Positions 1-9,842 of a stretch of 64,000 nt of DNA are shown here, piece after piece (positions within the stretch are counted from its first letter, which is position 1; each line of letters starts with the position of its first letter). Source of the DNA: Psychrobacter sp. M13 (GTDB lineage: Bacteria > Pseudomonadota > Gammaproteobacteria > Pseudomonadales > Moraxellaceae); contig NZ_CP132194.1 in the NCBI RefSeq assembly GCF_030718935.1, positions 2,542,001-2,606,000 on the forward strand. Reading direction: 5' to 3'. The notes below the pieces were generated by a model. That model ran no database searches, was not told where the DNA came from, and saw only the letters and a list, made by a program, of their open reading frames with translations. The position numbers and the translations under genes are program-made.

Positions 1-417
1 AGGGGTTATAGGTACAGTATTCTCATCAATCCACTCGCCATTATCTTGACCATAAACGCCCGTGGACGAGATAAATACGACTCGCTCAAGCTTAGGTAAT
101 TGCTTAACAAGATCAGCTAAGTGCTGACAAATACTTAAATAACTAGCATTATATCCACTAGTTGAATACTCATCAGGGGTGACAATGATAGCAATAGCGG
201 TAAAGTCTTGTAGCTGCTCCGTGCTAAGCTTAAGCGCGTCAAGCTGGATAAACTTAGCACGATCATCAAGCGCATAATGGCTACGCTCACTACGAGCCAG
301 TCCTGTTACATTGATTCCTTGATCGGCCAGTTTATTAGTCACAGGCAACCCTATGTCACCTTGACCGATAATTAATAACTGCTCAGTACTTATATTAGTG
401 CTCATATCAGTGCTCAT
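1..417 (-). CDS. NAD(P)-dependent epimerase/dehydratase-like protein (SDR), 3' part missing
   Basis: The gene starts at 417 on the minus strand and runs off the left edge, leaving 139 codons. The protein opens with a short Met/Ser/Thr stretch, then LLIIGQGDIGLPV, a dinucleotide-binding glycine motif of the extended SDR (YeeZ/WcaG-like) type. Further on comes VFISSTGVYGQ, typical of the strand carrying the catalytic Ser in sugar-nucleotide epimerase-like proteins. A second in-frame ATG four codons downstream could be the real start. The substrate cannot be told because the C-terminal part lies outside the window. Confidence 0.75.
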   Translation of the reverse strand, partial: MSTDMSTNISTEQLLIIGQGDIGLPVTNKLADQGINVTGLARSERSHYALDDRAKFIQLDALKLSTEQLQDFTAIAIIVTPDEYSTSGYNASYLSICQHLADLVKQLPKLERVVFISSTGVYGQDNGEWIDENTVPITP

Positions 418-481
418 AAATTATCCTTATTCTTATTATTTAGCGCTTACTACTATTTAAACACCTATTGCAAATCAACGT

Positions 482-2635
482 TTAGAAATAACGCATATAG
501 GCTAAACTTAGATCATCATTGGCATCAACGCGATCTTGCCACTCGTAGCTGGCATTGATGCGTAGCGCTTGCTTTTTATCTATGTCATATTGTAGTCCAA
601 GCGTGGCAATCGGTTGCCAGTAGCTGCCTTGCACATCCGCCTGATCGCTGCTGCCATGATACCAATACGGCAGCTGCAGTTCAGCCTGCGCTCGCATGCG
701 ATTGTTAATCTGATAGATACAGCCTGCATTGACTCCTACGCCTGAACGATAGCCTTTATTAATACCGCGCCCACCTTGCAGCGCACCTGTCGCTAGCGTA
801 TAACACAGCTGCGGCGGCATCTCGCCTGTCATCAGACCTGACGCGTCTGTACGCGGCATGCCAAATGCCCATGATTTGCCATATTCAAACGTCGTACTAG
901 CAACCAAATGACCAGTGCCGCCTTGCTGTGAGCCATCATTGATACGAGTCGCCTCTATAGTTGCGCCCCATGTCTGACCCTTCTCGGCAGAGTTAACAGG
1001 ATTATAAGAGCGCCCACGAAGCAAGGTAAAGTTCTGCAATTCAACGCTTTTTGGCTGATTGTCTTTATCGCTATCAGTATCATAAAATCGTAACGTCGCC
1101 GCAAGACCTTCTAAATCAAAGAACTGATCGAACCCTGCTGTGCGATCTAAGGTATCGTGAAAGCCTGCCCGCAGTCCGACATCGATATAACTATTATCAC
1201 CACTATTACCGATACCTATATGCGCGCGCTGTAAAGAATGGCGATCCAGCGGATTATTATCAGATGGTGCAATAGTCAATGGCGATAATGTTTTGCCATC
1301 AGCTGACATACTAGAAGATTTATTAAGATCCGCTGATTTTATAGTTTCAATTTTATCTTTATCTATCGTTTGATAACCAAACTGCTTGGAGGCAAGCTCG
1401 ATAGCCTGATTAGCTTGATTAAGCTGAGCTTGACGTACGCTACTATCCGCTGGTGTATAACGACTGCTCGCTAACAGCTCTTCTTTTTCAAGCAAGTTGA
1501 TCACATCTGAAGGAATCACCGCATAAGGCAATTTGCTTAATAGATGCTGATTAGGACGCACCACATCGATCAAACGCAATATCTCAGAGGCGCAGTTATC
1601 AGTAGCAAAGTAATAAGGTATTTTTAAATCCTTAGTTTCCCAAACATGCAGCATGATTTGTTGCACCTCATCTACGCTCAACGCCAATTGATAAGTCCAA
1701 GTATCACGCTCGTCATCTTTTAGGTACTCAGCCAGCTTTTCGGGATACGGGTCAATCTCAATCCGACTGTCATAGCTACCACTGGTCGCTTTTATGGCGT
1801 AGAGCACAAAGTTATCGGCTGTATCGCCATCGACCGTATAATTAAGTGCATAAGCATGATGGATTTGGGTGAAATCTTTGCTACTTGCTGGTGAGTCAAT
1901 ACGTAATAGCGTATGACCAAAGGCGGAAATCGGATTGTCCAAATACTCTGCGGCAAACATAACCGACAGCTGCTGGGGTGCGAGCTCCGTCATCCAAGCA
2001 TCGAGCTTTGGACAGTCGATTTGTAAATTAGTATCGTCTATAGTTAAATGGTTCGTCAGCCACTGTACTCGCGCAGGAAAGCGACAAAGCACTGAATCAT
2101 CCGCCGCGACTCGATTATTATTGATGGTAGGCGTCGTCAACTCTTGCGCTAAGGCAATCAAAGTCGCGTCCAGCTCAGCTGCTGAATCTTGTTGTCCATT
2201 AGCTGTTAGATAGAACGCTTTACTATCGATTAGACTTTTATTAGTATCTTTGGCAAGCAGCCCCTTTTTATCATCAATAAAATACAATAATCGTCGCCAT
2301 GTTGTATGCTGAGCTAGATTGTCTGCTTGCGCTTGCTTACGCCAAATGTTTAATAGCTGCTCCGCATTAGCGGTTAAAATCTTACTGCTGGTCTGATCCA
2401 TGGCTTGCGAATTTGGCGTAATAGCGCTAGCAGCAGCCATGGTAGGATTTAACTCAGCTTTCGGCTGTGCTTTATCTGACAGAGCGCCAGTTGTCACCAC
2501 TGATTCTGGCGTTGGCAAAAACGCTTGCGCCTGCGCAGAGAGTAATAAAGCCGCTATAGCCAATGGCAAACGTGCGTAGTCGTTAAAAGCTTTTGGTAGC
2601 TTGATTGTCGATGGGCTGTTCTGAGTTATTGACAT
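482..2635 (-). CDS. DUF4105 (Lnb N-terminal domain) outer-envelope protein
   Basis: This is a 717-residue secreted protein. The N-terminus has a hydrophobic run ending in AQAQA-F, which looks like a type I signal peptide. The central part carries the DUF4105 signature around AAEYLDNPISAFGHTLLRID, with a later conserved TDNCASEILRLID. The last 250 residues alternate polar and hydrophobic residues and end in an aromatic residue (YMRYF), as in beta-strand-rich outer-membrane proteins. DUF4105 proteins are common in gammaproteobacteria and their function is not established. The gene stands alone between the epimerase-like gene and the divergently transcribed ampD. An AAGAG-type ribosome site precedes the ATG. 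Confidence 0.8.
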   Translation of the reverse strand: MSITQNSPSTIKLPKAFNDYARLPLAIAALLLSAQAQAFLPTPESVVTTGALSDKAQPKAELNPTMAAASAITPNSQAMDQTSSKILTANAEQLLNIWRKQAQADNLAQHTTWRRLLYFIDDKKGLLAKDTNKSLIDSKAFYLTANGQQDSAAELDATLIALAQELTTPTINNNRVAADDSVLCRFPARVQWLTNHLTIDDTNLQIDCPKLDAWMTELAPQQLSVMFAAEYLDNPISAFGHTLLRIDSPASSKDFTQIHHAYALNYTVDGDTADNFVLYAIKATSGSYDSRIEIDPYPEKLAEYLKDDERDTWTYQLALSVDEVQQIMLHVWETKDLKIPYYFATDNCASEILRLIDVVRPNQHLLSKLPYAVIPSDVINLLEKEELLASSRYTPADSSVRQAQLNQANQAIELASKQFGYQTIDKDKIETIKSADLNKSSSMSADGKTLSPLTIAPSDNNPLDRHSLQRAHIGIGNSGDNSYIDVGLRAGFHDTLDRTAGFDQFFDLEGLAATLRFYDTDSDKDNQPKSVELQNFTLLRGRSYNPVNSAEKGQTWGATIEATRINDGSQQGGTGHLVASTTFEYGKSWAFGMPRTDASGLMTGEMPPQLCYTLATGALQGGRGINKGYRSGVGVNAGCIYQINNRMRAQAELQLPYWYHGSSDQADVQGSYWQPIATLGLQYDIDKKQALRINASYEWQDRVDANDDLSLAYMRYF

Positions 2636-2830
2636 GACTTAATATCTCTTTTTTAATAAGGTCAGGTTTTTGATAAGATCAGATTTTATTGTGCTGCAAA
2701 CCTTTTTATACCGCTGTTGCCTTCAATAATGCTATGAGCATTTATATACTGTTTCTAAAAACTATATACTATTTCTAAAAACCAAGCTTTTAGAAACTAA
2801 GCTTCTAAAAATCAATGAATAGAGAGTTTT

Positions 2831-3433
2831 ATGTCTAATGCTATATCTAAGGCTTTAATGACTATCACCGACGGTCAATTATCTTCAGCTCACAAGTTGC
2901 CTTCACCCAATTGCAATACTCGCCCTGATGGCGTCACTATTGATACTATTGTTATCCATAATATCAGCTTGCCACCTGATGACTTTGGTGCCACAGATAG
3001 TCACGGCTTGCATTATGTCAAAGCCCTATTTACCAATCAGCTCGACTGGGATGCGCATCCTTACTTTCAGACTATTCGAGGGGCAGAGGTTTCTGCACAT
3101 TTATTGATCGAGCGTGATGGCACTATTACCCAATTCGTCAACTTTAATGAGCGCGCTTGGCATGCTGGTAAGTCAAGCTACCTTGGGCGACCCAACTGTA
3201 ATGATTATAGCATTGGTATCGAGCTTGAAGGTTCAGATTTTACGGCTTTTACCAATCAGCAATATGACGCGCTAGCTACAGTGATTAGCGCGCTATATAA
3301 AGCCTACACTAAAACTCGCCGGCACTTAACCGGACATAGTGATATTGCACCAAATCGCAAGACCGATCCAGGGGAGCACTTTGACTGGGCACGGTTGCGG
3401 GGAGTGGTTGCTCAATTAGCTCAAACTACTTAG
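2831..3433 (+). CDS. ampD: 1,6-anhydro-N-acetylmuramyl-L-alanine amidase AmpD
   Basis: AmpD is a cytoplasmic zinc amidase that removes the stem peptide from anhydro-muropeptides during cell-wall recycling, and it indirectly restrains AmpC induction where AmpR exists. The 200 residues show the amidase_2 fold. VIHNISLPP holds the first zinc His, and SAHLLIERDG and AWHAGKS follow. GHSDIAPNRKTDPGEHFDW supplies the second His and the Asp ligand. There is no signal peptide, as expected for AmpD and unlike AmiD. It lies directly upstream of murJ, another peptidoglycan-precursor gene. The start is preceded by AGAGAG. Confidence 0.95.
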   Translation: MSNAISKALMTITDGQLSSAHKLPSPNCNTRPDGVTIDTIVIHNISLPPDDFGATDSHGLHYVKALFTNQLDWDAHPYFQTIRGAEVSAHLLIERDGTITQFVNFNERAWHAGKSSYLGRPNCNDYSIGIELEGSDFTAFTNQQYDALATVISALYKAYTKTRRHLTGHSDIAPNRKTDPGEHFDWARLRGVVAQLAQTT

Positions 3434-3567
3434 ATCGTTAGACTCTATTTTTATATTGCTTGTACAGCTCATTCATTTATCTATGTTATGGATAGGTTAT
3501 GAAAATGCTATAATCCGTCAGTTTTTGACACCCGTCAGTTATCAGACAAATTAGTGAATAGGTTACC

Positions 3568-5118
3568 ATGGCAAAAAGTCGATTATTCCGTTCAACGATG
3601 GTGGTCAGTAGTATGACCATGCTCTCGCGTATTTTAGGCTTAGTGCGCGATATCATCTTACTAGGCGTGTTCGGTGCAGGAGGGCTGATGGATGCCTTTT
3701 TAGTCGCCTTTAAAATTCCTAACTTTTTGCGTCGCTTGTTCGCAGAGGGCGCTTTTAGCCAAGCTTTTGTGCCTGTATTATCAGAATACAAAGAAAAGTA
3801 CAGTCTGCAACAAGTACAGGTTTTGGTGAGTCGTACCTCAGGCGCGCTGCTACTGATATTATCTATGCTAACGGTTGTGGTTATATTACTTGCGCCTTGG
3901 GTCGTGACTTTGTTTGCGCCAGGGTTTGCCGATCAGCCTGATAAATTCGCTATCACCGCTGAGCTACTGCGTCTCACCTTTCCCTATCTTTTATTTATTT
4001 CCATGACCGCCTTTGCTAGTGGTATCCTGCAAAGCTATGGTCGCTTTGCAGCACCGGCCTTTGCGCCTGTACTATTAAACCTATGTATGATCGGGGCGGC
4101 ACTAGTATTTGCGCCAATGTTTGAGACCCCTATTATGGCGCTCGGCTACGCTGTTGCTATCGCAGGCCTATTGCAACTACTCATTCAACTGCCACAGCTA
4201 TCGCAGCAAAAGCTATTAGTCATGCCTAAGATTGACTTTCAGCATGAAGGCGTCCGTCGTATTCTAAAGCTGATGCTACCTGCTATCTTTGGGGTGTCAG
4301 TTACTCAAATTAACTTACTATTGAATACCATATTTGCCTCGCTCATGATCGGTGGCTCAGTGTCATGGCTATATGCCGCTGAGCGTATGAGCGAGCTACC
4401 ATTAGGGCTTATTGGCGTGGCTATCGGCACGGTTATTTTGCCTAGTCTATCCAAAAGTGAAGCACAAAAAGACGATGCTAACTTTAAGAGGACGATCGAT
4501 TGGGCGGCGCGGTTAATTGTCATTGTCGGACTGCCTGCTGCAGCTGCATTATTTATGCTAGCGGATGTGCTGATGCAAGCGCTGTTTATGCGCGGCGAAT
4601 TTACCTTACGTGATGCGCAAATGAGTGGTCTGGCGCTGCGTAGTATGGCAGGTGGCATCTTAGGATTTATGCTGATTAAAGTCTTTGCGCCTGCTTTTTT
4701 TGCGCGCCAAGATATCAGAACACCCGTCAAAATAGGTATTATTTCAGTATTTGCTAATATGATTTTTAGTGTGATATTCATCGGTATTTTCCATTGGCTT
4801 GAGATACCGTTACATGGTGGTCTGGCTCTAGCTACCACAGGCGCCGCTTTTGTAAACTCTGGATTACTGTATTATTTCTTACATAAACGTGATATTTTTC
4901 GTTTTGGTAGTCACTGGAAAAAGCTATTTGCGCAGTTTATAGGCTCAACACTGGCAATGATCGCGGCTCTGTACTTTATGATTCCTTACTTTCCAACGGA
5001 TTCAGCCCAGTGGCAACGCTTAGTTGCGCTACTGATCATGTGCGCGGTAGGTGCATTGGTGTATGCTGTCGTCCTACTTGCCAGTGGATTTCGCCCGCAC
5101 CAGCTCAAGCATGGCTAA
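3568..5118 (+). CDS. murJ: Lipid II flippase MurJ
   Basis: MurJ flips lipid-linked peptidoglycan precursor (lipid II) across the inner membrane. The 516-residue protein is a polytopic MOP-superfamily member with about 14 hydrophobic segments. It has the family opening TMVVSSMTMLSRILGLVRD, then GGLMDAFLVAFKIPNFLRRLFAEGAFSQAFVP split over the first two helices. Conserved Arg and Glu residues sit in the RRLFAEG loop. Length is normal. It follows ampD by 134 bp on the same strand. A MITE-like element begins 17 bp after the stop codon, so any original terminator may have been displaced. Confidence 0.96.
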   Translation: MAKSRLFRSTMVVSSMTMLSRILGLVRDIILLGVFGAGGLMDAFLVAFKIPNFLRRLFAEGAFSQAFVPVLSEYKEKYSLQQVQVLVSRTSGALLLILSMLTVVVILLAPWVVTLFAPGFADQPDKFAITAELLRLTFPYLLFISMTAFASGILQSYGRFAAPAFAPVLLNLCMIGAALVFAPMFETPIMALGYAVAIAGLLQLLIQLPQLSQQKLLVMPKIDFQHEGVRRILKLMLPAIFGVSVTQINLLLNTIFASLMIGGSVSWLYAAERMSELPLGLIGVAIGTVILPSLSKSEAQKDDANFKRTIDWAARLIVIVGLPAAAALFMLADVLMQALFMRGEFTLRDAQMSGLALRSMAGGILGFMLIKVFAPAFFARQDIRTPVKIGIISVFANMIFSVIFIGIFHWLEIPLHGGLALATTGAAFVNSGLLYYFLHKRDIFRFGSHWKKLFAQFIGSTLAMIAALYFMIPYFPTDSAQWQRLVALLIMCAVGALVYAVVLLASGFRPHQLKHG

Positions 5119-5135
5119 ACCAGCTTACTACATTA

Positions 5136-5399
5136 GGGCGTGTTGAACATTCGACCGTGGCACTGACAGTGACTATTTTTTAGGCGATTCTAGATTAAAA
5201 ATATTTAGTTTAGTCATTCTAAGCGGATCTTTTTAATGACGAAGCGGCAAAAAAGAGTCCTGTCCTTGCAGGCTGATGCTAAAATCGCTCTATTCGTTGT
5301 AAAAATCTAGCCAAGGCATCTGCATTACCTGCGATTTTTACCTAGACTAGAACCATTTTAGCTATCAGCAGTGCCTTCTTGTGAATGTTCAACACGCCC
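5136..5399. mobile_element. 264-bp MITE-like element with 17-bp perfect TIRs and TA flanks
   Basis: The two ends begin GGGCGTGTTGAACATTC and are exact inverted copies over 17 bp (20 bp if the flanking TTA/TAA is counted). A subterminal GGCACTG is also repeated in inverted orientation 6-7 bp further in, giving an imperfect 36-bp terminal repeat. The element is flanked on both sides by TA, which fits a TA target duplication of the IS630/Tc1-mariner kind. It encodes no transposase and is too short to do so. It is therefore a non-autonomous element, whose parent IS is not visible here. It sits between murJ and a lipoprotein gene and ends 20 bp before that gene's start codon. Confidence 0.75.
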
Positions 5400-5419
5400 T
5401 AAAGATCTTAGGATTTATT

Positions 5420-6055
5420 ATGAGAACTGATATTTTAAATGTGCAATATTTGCCCAAATTACTGACTGCTGTGCTAGTGAGTAGTAGTCTATTATTGAGC
5501 GCCTGTAATAATAATGATGTCAATGAGATAAATACTGACTCTACTATTGACAAGGTAGATACTGATGATATCGATACTAATAACACTATGGCTAGTGAGC
5601 CCAATGCTACGCTAGCTGATGAGGATCAAACTCTTGAGCCTGCTAAGCTTGTAGAAGAGGAAGCGGTAGATGTCAATGGCAATGCCGTTGATAGTAATGT
5701 TATCGACTCGACCTTTATCAACGCCAAGCAGCCCAGCTTAGTGACCAATCCTACTGAGGCTGGAACGCCAGAAGACACCGTCAAACAAGCGCTCGATACT
5801 TTGTATTATGGTGAGGTAAAAGACGCGGTCAATTACTACAGAGTTGATATCGATAATTTTGAACAAGAGCTTGCTAATACCCAAAGCGCCTTTCAGCAAA
5901 CGGTCGAGAGTGTCACTATTACCCATACTCAGTATAGCGTCGATAAGATACGCGCCACCATTACTGGTGAGCTGAAGCTAAAAGGTCAAAGTGAGCCAGC
6001 ACCTCTAAAGTATCAACTACGCAAAGTGGGCAAAGAATGGAAAATATTAGGTTAA
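5420..6055 (+). CDS. DUF4878-like lipoprotein
   Basis: This is a 211-residue lipoprotein. The start chosen is the ATG with AGGATTT just upstream. A longer reading from the GTG at 5381 would begin inside the terminal repeat of the MITE and is rejected. The signal peptide ends in the lipobox LLSAC. An Asp/Asn/Thr-rich linker of about 80 residues follows. The last 100 residues begin PEDTVKQALDTLYYGEVKDA, resemble DUF4878 (NTF2-like) domains and end in a strand-rich GKEWKILG. Specific function is unknown. The MITE immediately upstream means its promoter must lie inside or across the element. Confidence 0.75.
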   Translation: MRTDILNVQYLPKLLTAVLVSSSLLLSACNNNDVNEINTDSTIDKVDTDDIDTNNTMASEPNATLADEDQTLEPAKLVEEEAVDVNGNAVDSNVIDSTFINAKQPSLVTNPTEAGTPEDTVKQALDTLYYGEVKDAVNYYRVDIDNFEQELANTQSAFQQTVESVTITHTQYSVDKIRATITGELKLKGQSEPAPLKYQLRKVGKEWKILG

Positions 6056-6076
6056 GCGATCGCCGCTAAAAATAAG

Positions 6077-6691
6077 CTAAGTCGCTAAAGCTGTTGCAGC
6101 ATTAGCGTTCACAGCGATACCAAGTATCACCACATCAGCGATAAACCCATCCATATCACAAACTTGCGGTAGATAACCCCATTGGGTAAACCCAAGCTTG
6201 CCAAATAGCCTTAAGCTTGGCTGGTTATGAGCAAAAATCAGGGCGGTAATATTACGAATACCTAAACTGGGTGCTTGTATGATCATCCAACGCGCCAGCA
6301 AGCTACCTAGTCCTTTGCTATGATAATCGCTGTGCAGGTAAATACTGATCTCGCTACTGATATGATAAGCGCTGCGAGCATATAAATCGCTAAAGCTACC
6401 CCAAGCGACAATAGGGGCTGTGTTATCTGTATCACCGTTTTGCTGATGAGCACTAGTCTTGAGTACTTTGACTACTCTGACCACATAGATAGGACGCTTA
6501 GGATTATTGATATGCTCGCTAAACCAAGTCGCACGCTCATCACAGCTGACCTCTGCTAGATTGGCAGTGGCTTGCTTACCTGCAATGCTTTGATTATAAA
6601 TTGCTAAGATAGACGCTAAGTCACCCGTGCCTGCACGCTGAACTATAAATTGATCATTAAGCGATACCGCGTCGATAAAGGTGTCGGACAT
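6077..6691 (-). CDS. GNAT-family N-acetyltransferase (phosphinothricin-acetyltransferase-like)
   Basis: This is a predicted cytoplasmic acetyl-CoA-dependent N-acetyltransferase of 204 residues. I place the start at MSDTF, preceded by AAGGA at a proper distance, and not at the upstream Met that adds 34 AT-encoded residues. Fold landmarks are LASILAIYNQSI at the N-terminus, EISIYLHSDYHSKGLGSLLARW (the acetyl-CoA-binding Q/R-x-x-G-x-G/A loop appears as HSKGLG) and NITALIFAHNQPSLRLFGKLGF, characteristic of the PAT/BAR-like branch. The substrate cannot be inferred. It converges with the lipoprotein gene. Confidence 0.85.
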   Translation of the reverse strand: MSDTFIDAVSLNDQFIVQRAGTGDLASILAIYNQSIAGKQATANLAEVSCDERATWFSEHINNPKRPIYVVRVVKVLKTSAHQQNGDTDNTAPIVAWGSFSDLYARSAYHISSEISIYLHSDYHSKGLGSLLARWMIIQAPSLGIRNITALIFAHNQPSLRLFGKLGFTQWGYLPQVCDMDGFIADVVILGIAVNANAATALAT

Positions 6692-6942
6692 AACTATCCT
6701 TTTAGTTGGGTAATTTAAGTATTTTATTAGAGAGTAACCATAAGTCATGAGGCTATTATAATTAAAGTATAAAAAACGACTGGCTGTTAACAAAGCGTCG
6801 CTAATGATAAACGGCTGAATGCTGTTACTGGCGCTATTTTACTCTATAATGGCTAAGCCGTAAAAACTCAATTTATCGATATTTTATTATTCGCTTTTAT
6901 TCAGATACTTTTTATATAAACACTTAGCATAGCTGCCAATTT

Positions 6943-8007
6943 ATGAATACCTACTTTCTTGAGCCATTAATTAGCGCCTCGAACGCGGCGCAAACAGACA
7001 GCAGTATACAAATTCTGCCGCCTTGTGTACTGACTATCGGTAATTTTGATGGGGTGCATTTAGGACATCAAGCGATGCTAGCGCAAGTGCATGCTTTAGC
7101 TGATGAGCTAAAGATAAACTCAGCAGTGATGATATTTGAGCCACAGCCAAGGGAGTTTTTTGCACCACAAAAAGCGCCTGCTCGCTTGACCAATTTAGCA
7201 GAAAAACAGGCACTACTAGCAGAATATGGCATTGAAAATTTAGTAGTAGCCAGCTTTGATAGTGAGTTTCGTGCCTTAAGTGCTAAAGAGTTTGCTGATA
7301 AATTAGCGCTACAGCTCAACGTGCAAGCGTTAGTGTTAGGCGATGACTTTCGCTTTGGTCACGACCGCACAGGTGATAGTCAGTTTTTGCGTGATTATGG
7401 CTTACAAGTGACTACTCTAGATACCGTTACTGAAGACAATAGTAGTCACAGTAACAATCAGAATAATAGTGCTGAGAGAATCAGCTCAACCCGTGTCCGT
7501 GATTTGCTATTAGCGGGTGATATAGAGGCAGCCAATCAGCTATTAGGCCGTGATTATATGATCACAGGGGCCGTAGTACATGGCGATCAGATCGGTCGTA
7601 CTATGGACTTTCCGACCGCTAATATTGATTTGGCACGCATTAAGCCTGCGCTGCATGGTATTTTTGCCGTCGATGTCGTGGCACTTGATGATGATGGTCA
7701 AGTGATAGCTAATGGGTTTGATTCATTAGCGGTTGATGGCAAACAGGGAATTACAGGTTTGCGTGCGCATAGCTTATTTGGTACGGCTAATATTGGCACT
7801 AGACCTTCGGTAGATAAACCCCATGAATGGCGTCTAGAAGTGCATTTCCCGCAGCTGCAAGCCGATCTTTATGGCAAAACCCTACAAGTGCGCTTTTTGC
7901 ACTTTTTACATGGTGAACGTCATTATGATGGTCTGCAAGCCCTAAAATCAGGTATTCATAATGATGTGGCGGATCTATTAGCTTGGCGAGAACAACAGCT
8001 TGATTAG
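6943..8007 (+). CDS. ribF: Bifunctional riboflavin kinase / FAD synthetase RibF
   Basis: RibF phosphorylates riboflavin to FMN and adenylylates FMN to FAD. The 354-residue protein has an N-terminal nucleotidyltransferase domain with GNFDGVHLGHQAML and SSTRVRDLL, and a C-terminal flavokinase domain with the DFPTANI motif and NIGTRPSVD. A Ser/Asn-rich linker near residues 165-180 and an insertion of about 20 residues before NIGTRPSVD make it slightly longer than E. coli RibF (313). The start lacks a clear ribosome site, but the reading matches the family. A strong hairpin follows the gene. Confidence 0.95.
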   Translation: MNTYFLEPLISASNAAQTDSSIQILPPCVLTIGNFDGVHLGHQAMLAQVHALADELKINSAVMIFEPQPREFFAPQKAPARLTNLAEKQALLAEYGIENLVVASFDSEFRALSAKEFADKLALQLNVQALVLGDDFRFGHDRTGDSQFLRDYGLQVTTLDTVTEDNSSHSNNQNNSAERISSTRVRDLLLAGDIEAANQLLGRDYMITGAVVHGDQIGRTMDFPTANIDLARIKPALHGIFAVDVVALDDDGQVIANGFDSLAVDGKQGITGLRAHSLFGTANIGTRPSVDKPHEWRLEVHFPQLQADLYGKTLQVRFLHFLHGERHYDGLQALKSGIHNDVADLLAWREQQLD

Positions 8008-8046
8008 AAATTTTGAGATTATCATCTTAAGACTGATTAAACTTAA

Positions 8047-8079
8047 AAACCCATGACATTTGCGGCCATGGGTTTATTG
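8047..8079 (+). terminator. Terminator after ribF
   Basis: A 9-bp perfect stem (AAACCCATG with CATGGGTTT) has an 11-base loop and is followed by a short T/A-rich tail. It lies 39 bp after the ribF stop. Confidence 0.7.
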
Positions 8080-8111
8080 CATTCAATATAGTTAAATTAA
8101 TCTAAAACCAA

Positions 8112-8351
8112 TTATGCTGTCGGATGCATACGTACATTCAATTCATCAATGATCTCAACCCATACTGCATCTCTTTTCCACTCTTCTTGCAAGAACATAC
8201 GCTGCTTGTCACTCCAAATCTTGGCATTGACTAATTCTTCGTCCGCAGATAATTTGTTTGCTTCAATAAAATTATCAATAGCTTCATCTGAGCTATCTAA
8301 TCCTAGCTGCGCAAATAAATCATTAATACTATAATTCGGCTCACCTAACAT
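8112..8351 (-). CDS. DUF2789 family small protein
   Basis: A 79-residue acidic soluble protein. The opening NYSINDLFAQLGLDSSDEAIDNFI and the C-terminal LQEEWKRDAVWVEIIDELNVRM match DUF2789, a small helical family widespread in Pseudomonas and Moraxellaceae with no assigned function. AAGGAG stands ahead of the ATG. It is monocistronic, converging with ribF. Confidence 0.8.
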   Translation of the reverse strand: MLGEPNYSINDLFAQLGLDSSDEAIDNFIEANKLSADEELVNAKIWSDKQRMFLQEEWKRDAVWVEIIDELNVRMHPTA

Positions 8352-8531
8352 AGTGTCTCTCCTTAATGTTGTTATTAACTTTATCGTTTAAATTTTAATC
8401 TTTACAAATAAACCTCAATGCTTAAATACTTACTCAGTGTAGCAAGCTGACTTTTAAATGCTGTTATCCATCGTTATTAATTGTGTTAACAACAGGTTTT
8501 ATACTGCAATGGTAATAATAATTTATAGCAC

Positions 8532-8566
8532 AAAAAAAGCCCTACTATAACTAGTAAGGCTTTTTT
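8532..8566 (-). terminator. Terminator after mdh
   Basis: The inverted repeat AAAAAAGCC / GGCTTTTTT around a short loop lies 23 bp downstream of the mdh stop on the minus strand. The T run is present in both orientations. Confidence 0.75.
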
Positions 8567-8588
8567 CATACGCTATACAATAATCAGC

Positions 8589-9572
8589 TTATGGCAGCAA
8601 ATGCGATACAGCATCACGCTCTTCGCTAAGCTCTTGCTCTGTAGCTGCCATCTTCTCTTTTGAGAAGTCAGAAGTTACATCAACGCCTTCAACGATAGAC
8701 CAGTCACCGTCTTTACAAGTACAAGGGAATGAGTAGATCAAGCCCTTAGCGATACCATATTCGCCGTTTGAGTAGACACCCATAGATACCCAATCATCGC
8801 CTTCAGTACCCATTACCCACGTACGTACATGTGCAATAGCAGCGTTAGCAGCAGAAGCTGCAGATGAGGCGCCACGTGCTTTAATGATTGCCGCACCACG
8901 TTTTTGTACTTCTGGGATATAAGTGTTTTCGTACCAATCACGATCTACTAAATCTAACGCAGGCTTACCGTTGACTGTACAAGCGGTTAGGTCAGGATAC
9001 TGAGTCGATGAATGGTTGCCCCAGATGATCATCTTTTTCACATCATTAACGGTGCTTTCAGTCTTTTCAGCTAACTGCGCTATACCGCGGTTATGATCTA
9101 AACGAGTCATTGCCGTAAAGTTACGTGGATCTAAATCTGGTGCGTTACGCTGAGCAATAACCGCATTTGTGTTTGCAGGATTACCTACAACTAACACTTT
9201 TACATCACGGCTTGCAACGTCATTCAAGGCTTTGCCTTGTGCTGAGAAAATCGCCGCGTTGGCTTCTAATAAGTCTTTACGCTCCATACCTGGGCCACGT
9301 GGACGTGAGCCTACTAATAAAGCATATTCGACATCTTTAAATGCAACTTTAGCATCATCAGTCTGAACAATATCTGTCAATAAAGGGAATGCACAGTCTT
9401 GTAACTCCATAACCACACCCTTTAGGGCGTCAAGTGCTGGGGTAATTTCAAGCAAATTTAAAATAACTGGCTGATCTTTACCTAGCATCTCACCTGAGGC
9501 AATACGGAATAACATTGCATAACTGATATTACCAGCGGCACCGGTCACGGCAACACGTATAGGCTGTTTCAT
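8589..9572 (-). CDS. mdh: Malate dehydrogenase
   Basis: Mdh reversibly oxidises malate to oxaloacetate with NAD+ in the TCA cycle. The 327 residues match the type found in Psychrobacter, Burkholderia and Thermus, which is longer than E. coli Mdh (312). Landmarks are [11 protein letters not shown] (NAD-binding glycines), [35 protein letters not shown] (substrate Arg and Asp) and [13 protein letters not shown] with the catalytic His. AGGGAG precedes the ATG. The gene is monocistronic with its own terminator. Confidence 0.97.
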   Translation of the reverse strand: MKQPIRVAVTGAAGNISYAMLFRIASGEMLGKDQPVILNLLEITPALDALKGVVMELQDCAFPLLTDIVQTDDAKVAFKDVEYALLVGSRPRGPGMERKDLLEANAAIFSAQGKALNDVASRDVKVLVVGNPANTNAVIAQRNAPDLDPRNFTAMTRLDHNRGIAQLAEKTESTVNDVKKMIIWGNHSSTQYPDLTACTVNGKPALDLVDRDWYENTYIPEVQKRGAAIIKARGASSAASAANAAIAHVRTWVMGTEGDDWVSMGVYSNGEYGIAKGLIYSFPCTCKDGDWSIVEGVDVTSDFSKEKMAATEQELSEERDAVSHLLP

Positions 9573-9842
9573 AAAATACTCCCTAATTGATTATTAGATA
9601 TCTTTTTAAATAGCAACGCTTTCAAATAGCCATTCTCTAAATCAAAATTTCTCACAATGATTTTGGATGACAACTCTTGACCACCCTTTGATGGGCTAAT
9701 TTACATAACATCAATTGCAAATCGCAGCTAGTGTAGCACCTCAAATGCTGCATCGTCTAGGGACATCATGGGGCTTAATACAGATGATATTGTTACATTT
9801 TAATTGTTAACTATTAAAAGTAGTGAAATATATTACCGAGCG

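Noticed and set aside
4305-4838. Long open frame on the minus strand inside murJ
   Set aside because: It lies wholly within murJ, has no family resemblance and is a shadow of its codon pattern.
5381-5419. Longer lipoprotein reading starting at a GTG
   Set aside because: It begins inside the MITE terminal repeat and has no ribosome site; the ATG at 5420 has AGGATTT and puts the lipobox at a normal distance.
6794-6942. FMN riboswitch ahead of ribF
   Set aside because: None of the conserved FMN-element blocks are recognisable and the gap is short and AT-rich.
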